DNA from: Ryuthela nishihirai
Lineage: Eukaryota; Arthropoda; Arachnida; Araneae; Heptathelidae
Assembly (NCBI GenBank): GCA_038380435.1
Contig: JAWZYU010000020.1
Coordinates: 42,564,307 to 42,628,306 of the forward strand
Length of the DNA stretch: 64,000 bases
Reading direction: 5' to 3'
Position 1 is the first letter of the stretch. Each line of letters begins with the position of its first letter. Below the pieces are notes generated by a model. That model saw only the letters and a program-made list of their open reading frames with translations. It had not been told where the DNA came from and searched no databases. Made by a program: the position numbers and the translations under genes. Positions 34,430 to 45,653 of this stretch are shown one piece after another.

Positions 34430-34980
34430 TGTTAGGACTTACGAGGCGTAAATGTTCAAAGTAGCTACCACGGTGCTCAAACACCCTGGGCCCGGCTCCA
34501 ATGAGTACAATAAAAACTTCTTTAGCAATATTGGCCACTTCTGTAGTATTGACATACTTTAAATGTTGCATTGAGTGAAGAATATTCTGATAAATCCTGC
34601 ATTTTAAATGTCCCCGTCCCGTGGCCGAATGTTTAGCGCGCTTGGCTACTGATCTACGGGACCTGGGTTCGAGCCCCGGGTAAGGCATGGATGTTCGAGT
34701 TGTTTTCTGCTGAGGCCCTGCCATCCTCTCAGATCTTCTACTGTGGCATATAAACTGACAGACTCCTGTCAGACCTCTGTGGCAAGCAGCTGCTTGAGGG
34801 GGTATTCATTTATTTTATAAGAAGAAATTCAATGGGATCATATCAGGTGAATGAAGTGGCCATTCAATGGGACTTTTCATTCCAATCCACCTTTCCCTGG
34901 AAGGTGATGAGCTAACCACTGGCAAACACTTGCTGGGAAATGAAAGGGTACTGCTGAAAATGAAGAGGGACTGCTGAAAA
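34430..34980 (-). pseudogene. DD41D-type mariner transposase relic, split by SINE-B
   Basis: On the minus strand 34980-34818 encodes WIGMKSPIEWPLHSPDMIPL followed by NFF. This aligns with WIGRDGPIPWPPRSPDITPL of the transposase at 49219-49986. The third catalytic Asp is Asn here. After the SINE-B, the minus strand of 34610-34430 encodes a C-terminal end with GSYFEHLR, a common ending of mariner transposases. Stops and frameshifts are present and the N-terminal half is missing. The Tc1-like element at 34983 begins exactly where homology stops. Confidence 0.7.
34612..34817 (+). mobile_element. SINE-B, full length
   Basis: Head GTGGCCGAATGTTTAGCGCG, B box GGTTCGAGCCCC, body to GCTGCTTGAGGGGGTATTCA and AT-rich tail. 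It sits within the mariner relic. TSD is not clear because both flanks are AT-rich. Confidence 0.88.
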
Positions 34981-34982
34981 TA

Positions 34983-36181
34983 CACTGAATGGACAAATTA
35001 TTATATACACCCCAATAACAATATGCAAAGCAGAAGTATTGCGTCCAGTCACATGAGACTCTGAAACTGGCAATGCGTATAAATAGAGCAGAACTCTAAG
35101 CATTGGGAACCAGTAACGGAAAAGAAATCATGGGTAAAGGCAGTGACGTAAGCGAGTTTGACCGTGGCCAGATAGTAGGTGCGAGGAAGGCCTGTTGTTC
35201 AATCACCACAACTGCTGAACTGTTGAGATTTCCACATCAGACCATCGCACGTGTATACCAAGACTATGCGAAAAACGAAAAAATCCCAATCAGTGGGAGA
35301 AATGTGGACTTAAACGTACAATTGATTCTCAAGGTGAGCGCAGACTGTCCCGCATCCTTACAAGAAATCGCACGGCTACCATGGAACAGAAACGTCGGAA
35401 TTGAATGTGGGCGAGTCCTCAAGCTTATGCACAAAGACTATCCATCAAACCATGAAAAAATAGGCTATGGCAGTCGACGTCCACATTGTGCCCACTTGTT
35501 GACTGCAAGGCACCAAAAGATTAGGCTGCAGTTTCCAAAGGCCTATCACAACTGAAGTGTGGAGCACCGGAAACACGTCATCTGGTCTGACGAATCGCGG
35601 TTTCAACTCCATCAAGCCGACGAGAGGGTACGTGTGTGGCGTAAACCCCATGAAGCGATGGACCCAGCTTGCCATATTGAGGTCATATAGGCAGGTGGAG
35701 GCGGGTAACAGTTTAGAGTATGTGTACATAGGCTTCCTTGGGGCCCATCGTACCCGTTGAGACCTCCGTCATTGACACAAGCTATGTGAACATCCTCGCC
35801 GACCATCTATACCCATTCGAAACGATTATCCTTCCGCACCATGACGCCATCTTTCAATAGGACAGCGCCACACCTCATAATTCTCGAGTATACGGATTGG
35901 TTCCAGGAGCATTCACGTGAGTTTACCACACTCGAATGGGCCCTTGATTGCCCGACCTCAGCCCCATTGAGAATTTGTGGAATGATTTCGAGTCCGCCAA
36001 TCCCCACTGACAACTGTGGATGCTCTACGACAGGCTATCCTCGCTTCATGGGCCGTAATACCACCTCCGGTTTTCAACATCTCATTGAGTCCTTACCAAA
36101 ACGTCTGGCTGCTGTTGTGAGGGCAAAAGGTGGAGCAACGGATTATTAGATAGGTGTACAAAATAATTTGTCCATTCAGTT
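34983..36181 (+). mobile_element. Tc1-like DNA transposon, complete ends, 1.2 kb
   Basis: TA at 34981-34982 and 36182-36183 bound inverted termini CACTGAATGGACAAATTATT (left) and AACTGAATGGACAAATTATT (minus strand, right). Length and content match a single-gene Tc1 element. The transposase is broken. Confidence 0.88.
35103..36149 (+). pseudogene. Tc1-like (DD34E-type) transposase, inactivated
   Basis: Codons from 35130 give an N-terminal helix-turn-helix region (EFDRGQIVGARKA; FPHQTIARVYQDY). A TGG to TGA type change at 35553-35555 ends the first frame. The catalytic blocks survive in pieces: WSDESRF at about 35584, a QxDSATPHNSRV block at about 35855 (preceded by a stop), and PDLSPIENLWND at about 35953. 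These are the D, D and E of the DDE triad. Several frameshifts separate them. Confidence 0.85.
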
Positions 36182-36372
36182 TAAATGCTAACAAGGGAGG
36201 ACAGGGGCAAATTTTTGAGGTAAGGAGAAAGGATGTTTCTAAAACATCCACGAATTCACATTTTTATCAAAGAAGTAGGGCCCGATGCGTTGATCTTTGT
36301 GAATACCACCACATGATCACTTGAGCAATTGTTTACTCTAGTGCCATTAGACACAAGAACAGCTTGTTTGAG

Positions 36373-36755
36373 TTGAGTTGTTTTACCTCTGAGCGGCACT
36401 TTTTTGCACACCATGGGCTAAATGGCCAGGTCACATGACCCCGAATGCTCAGAGAAGGTTGGGGGAGGGGACCCACTGGAACAGCTGTTGGGAGACAGAT
36501 GGTAGCCTCCTGTCAAGGCCATCCAGCGTGTTCTTTAACGTGCAGAGGGTATGGCTCTCCCACACACGGGGCCACGGCTTGACGTCCCATCCGACGGACG
36601 GCGTCCTTTCCAAGCCCATCGGTGTCCCCTACTGACCGTGGGCAGGACGGGGAAATTTTGCGGAGATAAATCTCAACGCTGTCCCAGCTGGGACTCGAAC
36701 CTGAGAACTACAGATTACGAGCCTGACGCGCTACAGACTAAGCCACCCCCGCCCC
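36373..36755 (-). mobile_element. SINE-A, full length
   Basis: Perfect 11 bp TSD GCTTGTTTGAG at 36362-36372 and 36756-36766. Tail TTGAGTTG on the plus strand is a variant of the usual TTGGGTTG. Near consensus. Confidence 0.95.
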
Positions 36756-36766
36756 GCTTGTTTGAG

Positions 36767-37278
36767 ACACAAAATCTCTAACAAGCTGTTCTTGTGTTTA
36801 ATGGGTATGTGTATCAGACCCATTCACAGAACTCTCTCATGCTGTCATAATCGTCAGGGTGGAGTGCAGCACAAATTGAATCTTATAAAGATGAAATTTG
36901 TTTGCTTTCAGAATGCGATGCTCAGATTTTTGACTGATTTGATCATCCTGTGCCAGTAGGGATTCACCACTGTGACCTCTAGGGATTCACCACTTTGGCA
37001 GCAAGACATGAGATGCTAATAGCCTAATCTGCTGCCGAAATAGGACGGCCAGTTCGTTGACGATCATTTACACTTCGTCTCTTCAAAGCAGTACAATTCC
37101 GGTTGACGACATAACAGTAGCTGACGAAATCTATTTACATTCATTAAAACGATTTTTTGCAGCATTTCTTGTAGCGGCAATATTACGACCATGTGCAGCA
37201 TACAGATAAATTATATGTACAAGCATATATTTTGAATAACAAGGCATTGGCTGTTAACGAAGTAAATGCAATGATTTC
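36767..37278. other. Unassigned sequence
   Basis: A short direct repeat GGGATTCACCACT is found at about 36959 and 36982. Nothing else recognised. Confidence 0.3.
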
Positions 37279-37286
37279 AAGCACTA

Positions 37287-37492
37287 GGGTTGTTTTCGGT
37301 TGTTTTAATTCTGAGCGACACTTTTTTGCACACCGGGTTAAACGGCCAGGTCACATGGATCCCGAAGGTTCAGAGAAGGTTTGGGGAGGGGACCCACTGG
37401 AACAGCTGCTGGGAGACAGATGACAACCTCCCGTCAAGGCCATCCAGCGTATTCTTTAACGTCCACAGGGTATGTCTCTACCCCTGCCCCTA
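37287..37492 (-). mobile_element. SINE-A with large internal deletion
   Basis: TSD AAGCACTA at 37279-37286 and 37493-37500. The tail half is present, then the element jumps from CACAGGGTATGTCTC to a terminal CCCCTGCCCC, losing most of the head side. Only the GC-rich extreme 5' end remains. Confidence 0.85.
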
Positions 37493-37500
37493 AAGCACTA

Positions 37501-37841
37501 AGCTGAAGTTGGACGGCAGCTAATTTGCATAAAGTCGTTTCGTTTTTTAATGCACAGTAGTTTGCGTAGCAACCACAGATTTTATGTCCTGGAGATGAGA
37601 TATATGTGTGCATGTAATCTCGTTAATTTTGGTGTCTTTTCCTGATTTACGACACATATTATAATAAAGTAAGTCTTAAATTGGAAATGAATTAAATCCT
37701 CTTATTGTAATAGACAAACGCCAACTGCAATTGCTCAATAAAAATGCAACAACCAGTCAATAATAAATGCAAGGTACAAAATAACTGTATTGTGATTTTA
37801 CTTTATTGCTCCACTGCATATGTAGCTCCTGTCTCTTTAAG
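37501..37841. other. AT-rich stretch, nothing recognised
   Basis: No gene or repeat identified. Confidence 0.3.
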
Positions 37842-37853
37842 CCTCACTTTACT

Positions 37854-38237
37854 GGGGTGGGGGTGGCTCAGTCGGTAGCGCGCCAGGCTCGTAATCTGTA
37901 GTTCCCAGGTTCGAGTCCCAGCTGAGTCAGCGTTGAGATTTATCTCCGCAAAAATTCCCCGCCCTGTCCACGGTCAGTAGGGGACACCGATGGGCTTGGA
38001 AAGGCCGCCGTCCGTCGGATGGGACATTAAGGCGTGTTGTAGTGTGCGGGTGAGCCATACCCTATGCACGTTAAAGAACACGTTGAATGGCCTTGACAGC
38101 AGGCTACCATCTGTCTCCCAACAGCTGTTCCAGTGGGTCCCCTCCCCCAACCTTCTCTGAGCCTTCGGGGTCCATGTGACCTGGTCATTTAGCCCATGGT
38201 GTGCAAAAAAGTGCCGCTCAGAGGTAACCCAAACCAA
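37854..38237 (+). mobile_element. SINE-A, full length
   Basis: Perfect 12 bp TSD CCTCACTTTACT at 37842-37853 and 38238-38249. Tail GGTAACCCAAACCAA lacks the usual AAAACA block, so it is slightly shortened. A and B boxes intact. Confidence 0.95.
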
Positions 38238-38249
38238 CCTCACTTTACT

Positions 38250-39030
38250 TATTGCTTTATTGTGTCTTGCACGTATTTTATTGAGTCAATAGTTCCGCCG
38301 AAGATTGGTTGGAAATGCAAAATCAAATCAATCACTAAATGATTGTTATCTCCGGAAATAACGAAATTATTGTTGGAATAAGAAACCGATCGCTCTGAAA
38401 ATTACGACAGTGTAGCCAATGAAAAAGTAGCATTATCTCAGGCAATTCATAATTTAAATACCTTGGCTTATATTGTACAGATTCACGGGAACAAAAACTT
38501 ATGTCAGGGGGTCATAGTCTACGAATTAATAATTACAGCAGCAGTTTCAGAAGCAGTGGAATAAACATAAATAAAAATTGATACAGCAGAATAAAAATTT
38601 CAGAATTAATCAAAACAAGAAAAAAAAAGCAGACTTTTCGTTGGATAACTCCAGGAAACATTTTCTTAATATATTGATAACTATATTGACCTCAGGTCAC
38701 ATTAAATGTTTTTTAGAAGGGAAGAAAATAAACCACTACTCACGGCGGCGAAATATATTTTTTATTATTTCCATTATTATTATTAACAAGGTAAAAAGAT
38801 AAGTTGAAATAAAAATCTGGTGTTTTAATTCGATCGAATTTTATTTAAGAATAATTTCTCAGAATCATCTAATAGAAATTCTACAGTAATTCGGTATAAA
38901 TTACAAATGATTTAATTATGATAATCGTAATATTAACATGTATTCAAAAGGCCATTGTTTAGTTACAGTTCTACATTATGCTAATAGTAACCCAGATATA
39001 GAGCTTATTAACTCTTTAAATAATATTTTA
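38250..39030. other. AT-rich stretch, nothing recognised
   Basis: Short open frames without domains; low-complexity A/T runs. Confidence 0.3.
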
Positions 39031-39039
39031 CGAAAATAC

Positions 39040-39610
39040 ATAACTGAAAATAATTTCAGGAACATAATCAAATCTGTTTAAATCTCGATTTCCAACAATA
39101 TGCGTTCAGTATTTCAAGCGTTATGGAAATGTGAGTTATGGAAAGTGTTTCAGCTCCCATAACTCACGCTTCATAAGTTAGCAATATTATTTTTTTTAAA
39201 AAAAAGAAATAATTAATAAGTTAGCTCTTTCTGCAAAATATCATTCAGAATTCGCGAAAATTAACCTAATTTTCACGTGAACTGCTGAAAACACTCTTAG
39301 ATGTAATAAGCAAAGTTTAGCATAACAATAATTGCTTTAGTTTTAACTTGTTTTTATTAACTTTTGAGGGCAATTACTTAAATTGGAATTATTGCTGCTA
39401 ATTATTCCAATTTCCTTAACTCTAAATAGAGAACGAATATTGTTAAAAAGCTAGGTTAAAACAGATTTCAGATATTTAAATTGTCTTCAGTCACACTTTT
39501 TCAAAAAATGATTATTTAAGATGTTCCAGAGTTCTGTATCTCAGTTACTGTTGACATAACACCGCACCCTCCTTAATAAAGTGGCTTCTGAGTGTGTATT
39601 TATAACAATA
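39040..39610. mobile_element. FB-family fold-back element, long variant
   Basis: Blocks match 6715-8270 in the same order: TTTCCAACAATATGCGTTCA, then a local inverted pair around GAGTTATGGAAAGTGTTTCA, GCTTTAGTTTTAACTTGTTT, GAACGAATATTGTTAAAAAG, AATAAAGTGGCTTCTGAG. It lacks the SINE and MITE insertions seen in that copy, which confirms those as later insertions. Confidence 0.65.
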
Positions 39611-40850
39611 AATGTTTACCTAGATAGACCTCAAACACTTAAAAAAAACTGAAATTGCAATTTTACATTTTTTCTGCCAACAGAAACCAATATTACCGTA
39701 CTCTTCTTATAAGTTTTGTTTACGTCGTCTTCCCGCTGTGACGTCAAAATTCCTAACCAATGACGGTCAAGAAACGCTTCCTCGCGGCTTGACATCACCC
39801 TCTCTTCATTTCCTTGGTTCAGATGGTTTGTGCTTTATATTTAGATGGTGTAATTCCCGATATCTTTAAATGGCCCATAACGTTATTGACTTTGGAACTC
39901 CTATATCTGTGAGCTGTGAAATTCCAGCAATCACTCAATACTTTCAAGGAAATATCCGAAATCATATGACCACGGTCCCATCCAAATGACTTCCCCTCCT
40001 AGCCCTGCCGTGAGAATCTGGTAATTGGAACGGAGACAAAAAAAATATGAAACCTGTATATTACACATCTTTTGCAGAGAGAAAAAAAGAGAATACCTAA
40101 CCCTGAAATGGAAGAAGAAATATGCATGAAATAGCGTTCCGATTCGATTCATATCGATGCAGCCACTTAACCATTCCCTCCAAACCCTTCCTTTAAAAAT
40201 TTTCTAGACTGAAACTGAACCATTTTGTCGCGCTTGCACCGATCTGAAATTCTAACTCCAATAAAATCCCAACAATAAAAAAGAAATCAAATAGATTTTC
40301 AAAAACATTTTAAGGTATATAGTATGTCTCATTTAAAAAGGAAAAAAAAAAAAATACAAAAAAAAGCAAAGAAAACTATCATAGCAGACGCTTCTAACAT
40401 CTGAAATGACACTTCAGAGAAACAAAATAAAAATGAAAATAACTGGGCCCAAAGACGACATCGCGCAATTAATAACAGATTTAATATTTTTTAGTTTCCT
40501 CTGTATGGATAGCGAACCATTGCGACATGCACTAAAAGATAATAGGCACTTCGTATAAAGGTTCAAGAGAAGCACAGGTATTGAGTTCTGTCATTAAATT
40601 GCAATCCATCATTTTCGGTTCATTCACTACGCGGAGAAAAAAAATGTGAAAGTGGCAGTCGGTCGAACACATCGACTTCCCTGTTCCTTTGCAAAAGGGG
40701 CGAAAAGATCATTCAGCAGCGCTGTGAATAATGCAGCGAAACGGTCATTAATTTTCTTCGTTTCCAGAACTTTGAGTCAGGTCTTTTTCTTTTTCGTTCT
40801 TACGGAAAATCGCTGTGTAAAAGAAACCTAGAAATTCGAATCTGTGTTTG
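39611..40850. other. Unassigned sequence
   Basis: No repeat or protein domain recognised. The 61-codon frame at 40646-40831 has a faint similarity to the higher-GC interval at 8690-8900 in composition only. Confidence 0.3.
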
Positions 40851-41411
40851 AAAGAAACTTTTTGTTTCAAATACAGTTTGTTTACTTTTCGCTAATGATG
40901 TATTAGTTTCTGATTAAGTTTACTTCTAAGAATGTTACATTTGGCATTTTGTGTTGCTAACAAATTAACCAAAATGATGTAACATGTTTTGAATTTTTCT
41001 TAATCCCTTCAATGGATTATGAAAATCAGCTATTCACTCAAAGAAGTCGCGATTTTTCGTTTTCCCTGCATTCCACATAAACCTTTAAAATATTTATTTC
41101 AAAAAAGAAAATCCTATTTGTTTAAAAGAAATCTTTTTTTTTTCATGTATTAGTTTCTGTTTACATTTTCTCTTAGGAATTTAAATCTTCCTTGGAATTT
41201 AAATCTCCCTTTGTGTTCATAACAAAGTAATCAAAATTATGCACTTTTTTTTATTTCTTTTAACCTTTTAAGTGTTTTGTCAGCGATTTGCTCAAAGTAA
41301 TTGTGATTTTTCGTTTCTCATGTTTCCACATAAATCTTTATAAACAATAAATATCTGTTGAACGAAACATTTTCTGTTTTTAAAATGTGATATTTCTGTT
41401 GTAGTATTGAA

Positions 41412-41799
41412 TGGGTTGGGTTGTTTTACCTCTGAGCGGCACTTTTTTGCACACCATGGGCTAAATGGCCAGGCCACAAGGACCCCGAAGGCTCAGAGAA
41501 GGTTGGGGGAGGGGACCCACTGGAACAGCTGTTGGGAGACAGATGGTAGCCTCCCGTCAAGGCCATCCAGCGTGTTCTTTAACGTGCACAGGGTATGGTT
41601 CTCCCGCACACGGGGCCACGGCTTAACGTCCCATCCGACGGACGGCGGCCTTTACAAGACCATCGGTGTCCCCTACTGACCGTGGGCACGGCGGAGAATT
41701 TTGCGGAGATAAATCTCAACGCTGACGCAGCTGGGACTCGAACCTGGGAATTACAGATTACGAGCCTAGCGCGCTACCGACTGAGCCACCCCCGCCCAG
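41412..41799 (-). mobile_element. SINE-A, full length
   Basis: TSD TAGTATTGAA at 41402-41411 and 41803-41812. Body variant GTCCTTGTGGCCTGG, combined with the CAACCC tail, a combination otherwise seen only at 1575. Near consensus. Confidence 0.93.
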
Positions 41800-42372
41800 T
41801 TTTAGTATTGAAAACTACGCCTATATTAGTATTATAATGTAATTACAATGATTGTACTTTTTGTGTAACATGTACAGTGAAATGATGCTGTACGTGATTG
41901 CCGTTCTTGATAAGGCAAAGTTTCTTTTCAATTTCCGATTTTGTTAATAAATAATAATAATTTAAAAAGAGTTTTTTGTTTTAAATACAATTATTTCTGT
42001 ATCATGTTGTATTAGTTTCTGTTGAAGTTTAAGCCCAAGAACGCACATCTGCCTTTGGGACTTTGTGTCGATAAATTAATGATGCAGACAATTTTATTTT
42101 TAAATCTCTTCAATGTTTCGTCAGCGATTTGTCGAGGTAGTCGTGCTTTTTCATTTTCCACGCGTTTCACGTGATAATTATAGCATTTAACCAATCTTTT
42201 TCTCAACAAAACACCAAAGGCAAATTTATATTTACAGAAATAAACAAATATTTTATTTAAGAATCGAAATTTTTAAAAATAAATATTTAATATTTATTAA
42301 TATTTATTTTCAAATTTTTTTTTTTTTTTTTAAATGCTTTTGCTCAGTTTATATGTTTCTCTTATACAAAGT

Positions 42373-42830
42373 CCTGATCCGGATCTGGGGGGACAAAGGA
42401 CCCATGCCCCTTTCACAATGCTAGTAAGAGTAGAAGAGGCAAAAGTTATTAAACTTATTTATATTCAATATATATTTCAAGATTTTTTTTTAAAACCTGT
42501 AAAACGGAGGAGAAAATGTTATAATAAAATAAATATCCCCTCAAGCAGCTGCTTGCCACAGAGGTCTGACAGGAGCTTGTCAGTTTATACGCCATAATTG
42601 AAGGTCTGTGAGGACGGCGGGACTCAGCAGAAAAACGACACTAGCGTCCATGCCTTTTCCGGGGCTCGAACCCGAGTCCCGTAGCATCATTAGCTAAGCG
42701 CGCTAACCACTCGACCACGGGATGCTGCATCGAAAATCCGGTTTCTTGGCATCTTTTATATTTTTTCGGCTCGATTGTGTTTCTTGCCCCCCCTCCCCCC
42801 CGCCTTGATTTTTTTCTAGATCCGGACCTG
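42373..42830. mobile_element. hAT-type MITE, itself carrying a SINE-B
   Basis: Perfect 8 bp TSD TACAAAGT at 42365-42372 and 42831-42838. Inverted termini CCTGATCCGGATCTGGGG (left) and CAGGTCCGGATCTAGAAA (minus strand, right). Excluding the SINE-B it is about 250 bp, with G/C-rich subterminal runs. Non-coding. Confidence 0.8.
42520..42725 (-). mobile_element. SINE-B, full length, nested in a hAT MITE
   Basis: Tail AATAAAATAAATATCCCC, then body, B box (GGGGCTCGAACCCGAG on the plus strand), then CGCTAACCACTCGACCACGG. TSD uncertain. Confidence 0.88.
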
Positions 42831-43050
42831 TACAAAGTAAATATTTAAGCTTGTTCTAAAGGCCATAAATTTGACTTTGGTACTTTGTTGCAAACAAAGT
42901 AGTCAAAATGATCTAAACAAGCCGTAACTCTTTTTACATCTTCGTGTGCTTCGTCATCTATTTGCTCAAGGGTGGTTGTGATTTCCCCATTCTTCATGCA
43001 TTCCACATAAATCTCGATAAACAATGCGGTGAAGATGAAATATTTAGAAC

Positions 43051-43919
43051 AACAGCGAAATGATTTCGTTCGATAATTTTCTCAACCCTCAGGTTTGGCA
43101 CCATCAACATACTATCACGTTCACAGCCAGCCAACACGACATGGTGGATGCACGTTCTGATCAATTAGCCCTGAGCTAATTAACTATTTGACTTGATTTA
43201 ATGCGCACACAGACACATACATACCCCATCACACATGATAATTAGCATGTTTATTAGCTTAGCTTCCTAAAGCTATTCATCTTTGAGCATAGATGCAAGA
43301 ACTGATTGATAAGGTTACTCTAAAGAGCAAAAGCATTTTTTTTTAAATATTAGTACGCGATATTCGTTTCTGCGAAATCTTTCATTCCAGTTCATTTTTG
43401 CAGACATTTTTTTTCTGTCTTGTAATAAAAAAGGTATAACAAGGAGGTATTAAGTAATGTAATATTTTTACGAAGGATTTGGCCTGCCCCCGACTCCCCT
43501 CCCCCCCGAAAAAAATCTTAATTTATAGACCGTTTCACATGAATTATGTGTACACCATTTATTACATTCCTTAACAAATGTTGTCTTAAGGTTTAAAAAC
43601 AATGTTATCTTATTGAAATCTGTTAATTGAATTATTTTATTATATCAAATGGGAATGATTAAAGGACTCTTTCGCAAAACAATTTCGGTCTTTTTTTTAA
43701 GTTTCCAAGAGAGCAAAAAATTGTAGCGAGTGGAGCTCGTTTAAATTTGATCAATTTTTAATTTCTTTAGAAAACAATAGCTCTCAATTACAATAAAAAT
43801 AAAGGGAGGGGCAAGCGACCGCGACAAAGGAGTGCGTGGGGGGGGAGGAATGTGAAGCAAGATCGAATAGGAACGAAGTTATAGTATAAAAATTTTCTCT
43901 CCTGTTTAAATAAAATATA
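43051..43919. other. Unassigned sequence
   Basis: No gene or known repeat; poly-C run near 43500 and a G run near 43838. Confidence 0.3.
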
Positions 43920-44613
43920 ACGGCGGCCTTTCCAATCTCATCGGTGTCCCCTATCTGACCGAAGGTAGGGTGGAAGTTAGCTGTGATAAATCTCAACGCT
44001 GGCATATTGATTTCTGATTTGCTGTGACAACCACAGCAAACACGACAAACCCTGATTCCGCCTTTCGACACTACCAGTAAGGAATGCCGTGTACTATCTA
44101 TTGTCAGGGGCAAGGCTATACCATATAGATATATCTCATTCCTGACGGTCCTATGGCGAGCAGTCCTATAGAAGGAAAGCTCATCCACGGTCAAAACCTA
44201 AATTTACTCTGTTTCCCGGTTAGCAATGAACAAAGATATATATAGATCCAAGTTCGCTCGGCTCCCAGGGTGGAGACTCTTAGTTGGACCCAGACTTTGA
44301 AAAGGGCCCTAGCCTACTAGAGGAACCACTTCTTTCAGCAGAGCCCTGTACTTGCTCCACTGAGTCCTGATTTGAGGTCTGAGCACAGTCCAACCGGGCC
44401 ACTAAACCGGTCAGCAATGCCTTCGACCTCGGGGTGGTCTTAGCTCTGTCCAACCGGGGCCCAAACCGGTCAGCACAGCCTTCGACCGTTACTGGACCAC
44501 AACCCCCCCACCACCACCACCACCACGTCAAGGTGGTCCCGTTTTTTTTGGGGGGGGGACGCTGGCATATGAGAAACTACAGATTACCAACCTGGCGTGC
44601 TACCGTTTGAGCC
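43920..44613 (-). mobile_element. SINE-A head fragment split by a 552-bp insertion
   Basis: Parts 43920-44007 (CGGCGGCCTTTCCAATCTCA to CTCAACGCTGGCATAT) and 44571-44613 (GAGAAACTACAGATTACCAA to GTTTGAGCCA) are one diverged SINE-A. The junction sequence CGCTGGCATAT is present on both sides of the insert. Confidence 0.8.
44008..44559. mobile_element. Unclassified 552-bp insertion with 11-bp TSD
   Basis: Perfect direct repeats CGCTGGCATAT at 43997-44007 and 44560-44570 bound it. It begins TGATTTCTGATTTGCTGTGA and ends in CCCGTTTTTTTTGGGGGGGG plus GA. Inside, CAACCGGG..AAACCGGTCAGCA..CCTTCGACC is tandemly duplicated at about 44390-44490, followed by a CCA triplet run. There are no tRNA-like boxes, terminal inverted repeats, LTR ends or coding frame of note. 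The long TSD suggests target-primed integration. Confidence 0.6.
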
Positions 44614-44822
44614 AAGTGTGCAAGAAACGTAAACCTTGTGCACCTTAAAGAACACGCTGAATGGCCTTAACGGGATATCACAACGTGTTCCCTAACAGCT
44701 GTTCACTGAGTTCCCATCTCTTCTCTAAACCTTCTCTTAACCCTTGGGGTCCTTGTGACCTGGCTATTTAGTCCATTATGTGGAAAAAAAAAAGTATCTG
44801 ATAAGGTAAAACAATCCAATCA
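44614..44822 (+). mobile_element. SINE-A, 5'-truncated, diverged
   Basis: Starts at GTGTGCAAGAAACGTAAACC and runs to AAACAATCCAATC. It directly abuts the head end of the oppositely oriented copy ending at 44613. Confidence 0.75.
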
Positions 44823-45377
44823 TCTTTATTGATTTAACAAAGAGTTAAATTTTCACTAACACAGCGAATGTTTAGAGAGCATCAAAGGTTTAGAAATCTT
44901 AATTTTAGTGTTTAAGTGTATGTACTTATTTTTCCTCACTCTGCATATCTTCTTAAAAGTTACAGCAGTAAAGTCAATTTTCCTGTTTACGTCACTCAAT
45001 GGCATCTTCAGCCACACCCCATACGTCCAAGATAATTAGAATAAGAAACTCGCTCCAGAGGCACAACCATTTGAAGGAACTGAAGCATCACCCACCTGAC
45101 CTGTTTTAATCGCTTCAGCTTTTTTCTGCTTTGAGCACCAAGCCTATTTTATTTCCAGCTCATCAACAACTCTAATGAAAGAATGCAACGCTTGTGAACA
45201 TCATTTGTCAAAAGGGTCAAATCGCCAGCATTATCTAAGTCAGATATTCTTATATCTTTATACCTTCCAAAGGCCAGTCACTCTTTCTCAAAGCTTTTCG
45301 TTTAACATAATCAATCATATTAAAAAGAAAAGACGACACTAACCACGACTAAAAATGTGAAAACAGAAGTAATATAC
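44823..45377. other. Unassigned sequence
   Basis: Nothing recognised. Confidence 0.3.
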
Positions 45378-45653
45378 TTTGGGTTGTTTTACCTCTGAGC
45401 GGCCTTTTTGCACACCATGGGCTAAATGGCCAGGTCACATGGACCCCGAAGGCTCAGAGAAGGTTGGGGGAGAGGACCCACTGGAACAGCTGTTGGGAGA
45501 CAGATGGTAGCCTCCTGTCAAGGCCATCCAGTGTGTTCTTTAACGTGCACAGGGTATGGCTCTCCCGCACATGGGACCACGACTTAACATCCCATCCGAC
45601 GGACGGCGGCCTTTCCAAGCCCATCGGTGTCCACTACTGACTGTGGGCAGGGC
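45378..45653 (-). mobile_element. SINE-A, 5'-truncated
   Basis: Tail TTTGGGTTG through body to CTGACTGTGGGCAGGGCG, where the tRNA-like head should begin but does not. Truncation falls at the same CGCCCTGCCCACGG point as in 20502-20786 and 52242-52523. Confidence 0.88.

Larger units (their letters stand above)
40855..43050 (+). repeat. Old four-copy local repeat (about 200 bp unit), broken up
   Basis: Four diverged direct copies lie at about 40880-41090, 41146-41345, 42008-42190 and 42345-42372 plus 42831-43025. Shared order: TTAGTTTCTG, TTTGGCATTTTGTGT, AATCAAAATGAT-like, TTCAATG..TTCGTCAGCGATT, TGCTCAAAGTA, GTGATTTTTCGTTT and TTCCACATAAATCT. SINE-A separates copies 2 and 3, and a hAT MITE splits copy 4. 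It is non-coding. Confidence 0.65.

Noticed and set aside
34613..34690. tRNA gene at the SINE-B head
   Set aside because: Same argument: it is one of six copies followed by an identical body and AT-rich tail.
43784..44194. 136-codon minus-strand frame
   Set aside because: It crosses a SINE-A fragment and the start of the 552 bp insertion, so it cannot be a single conserved gene.
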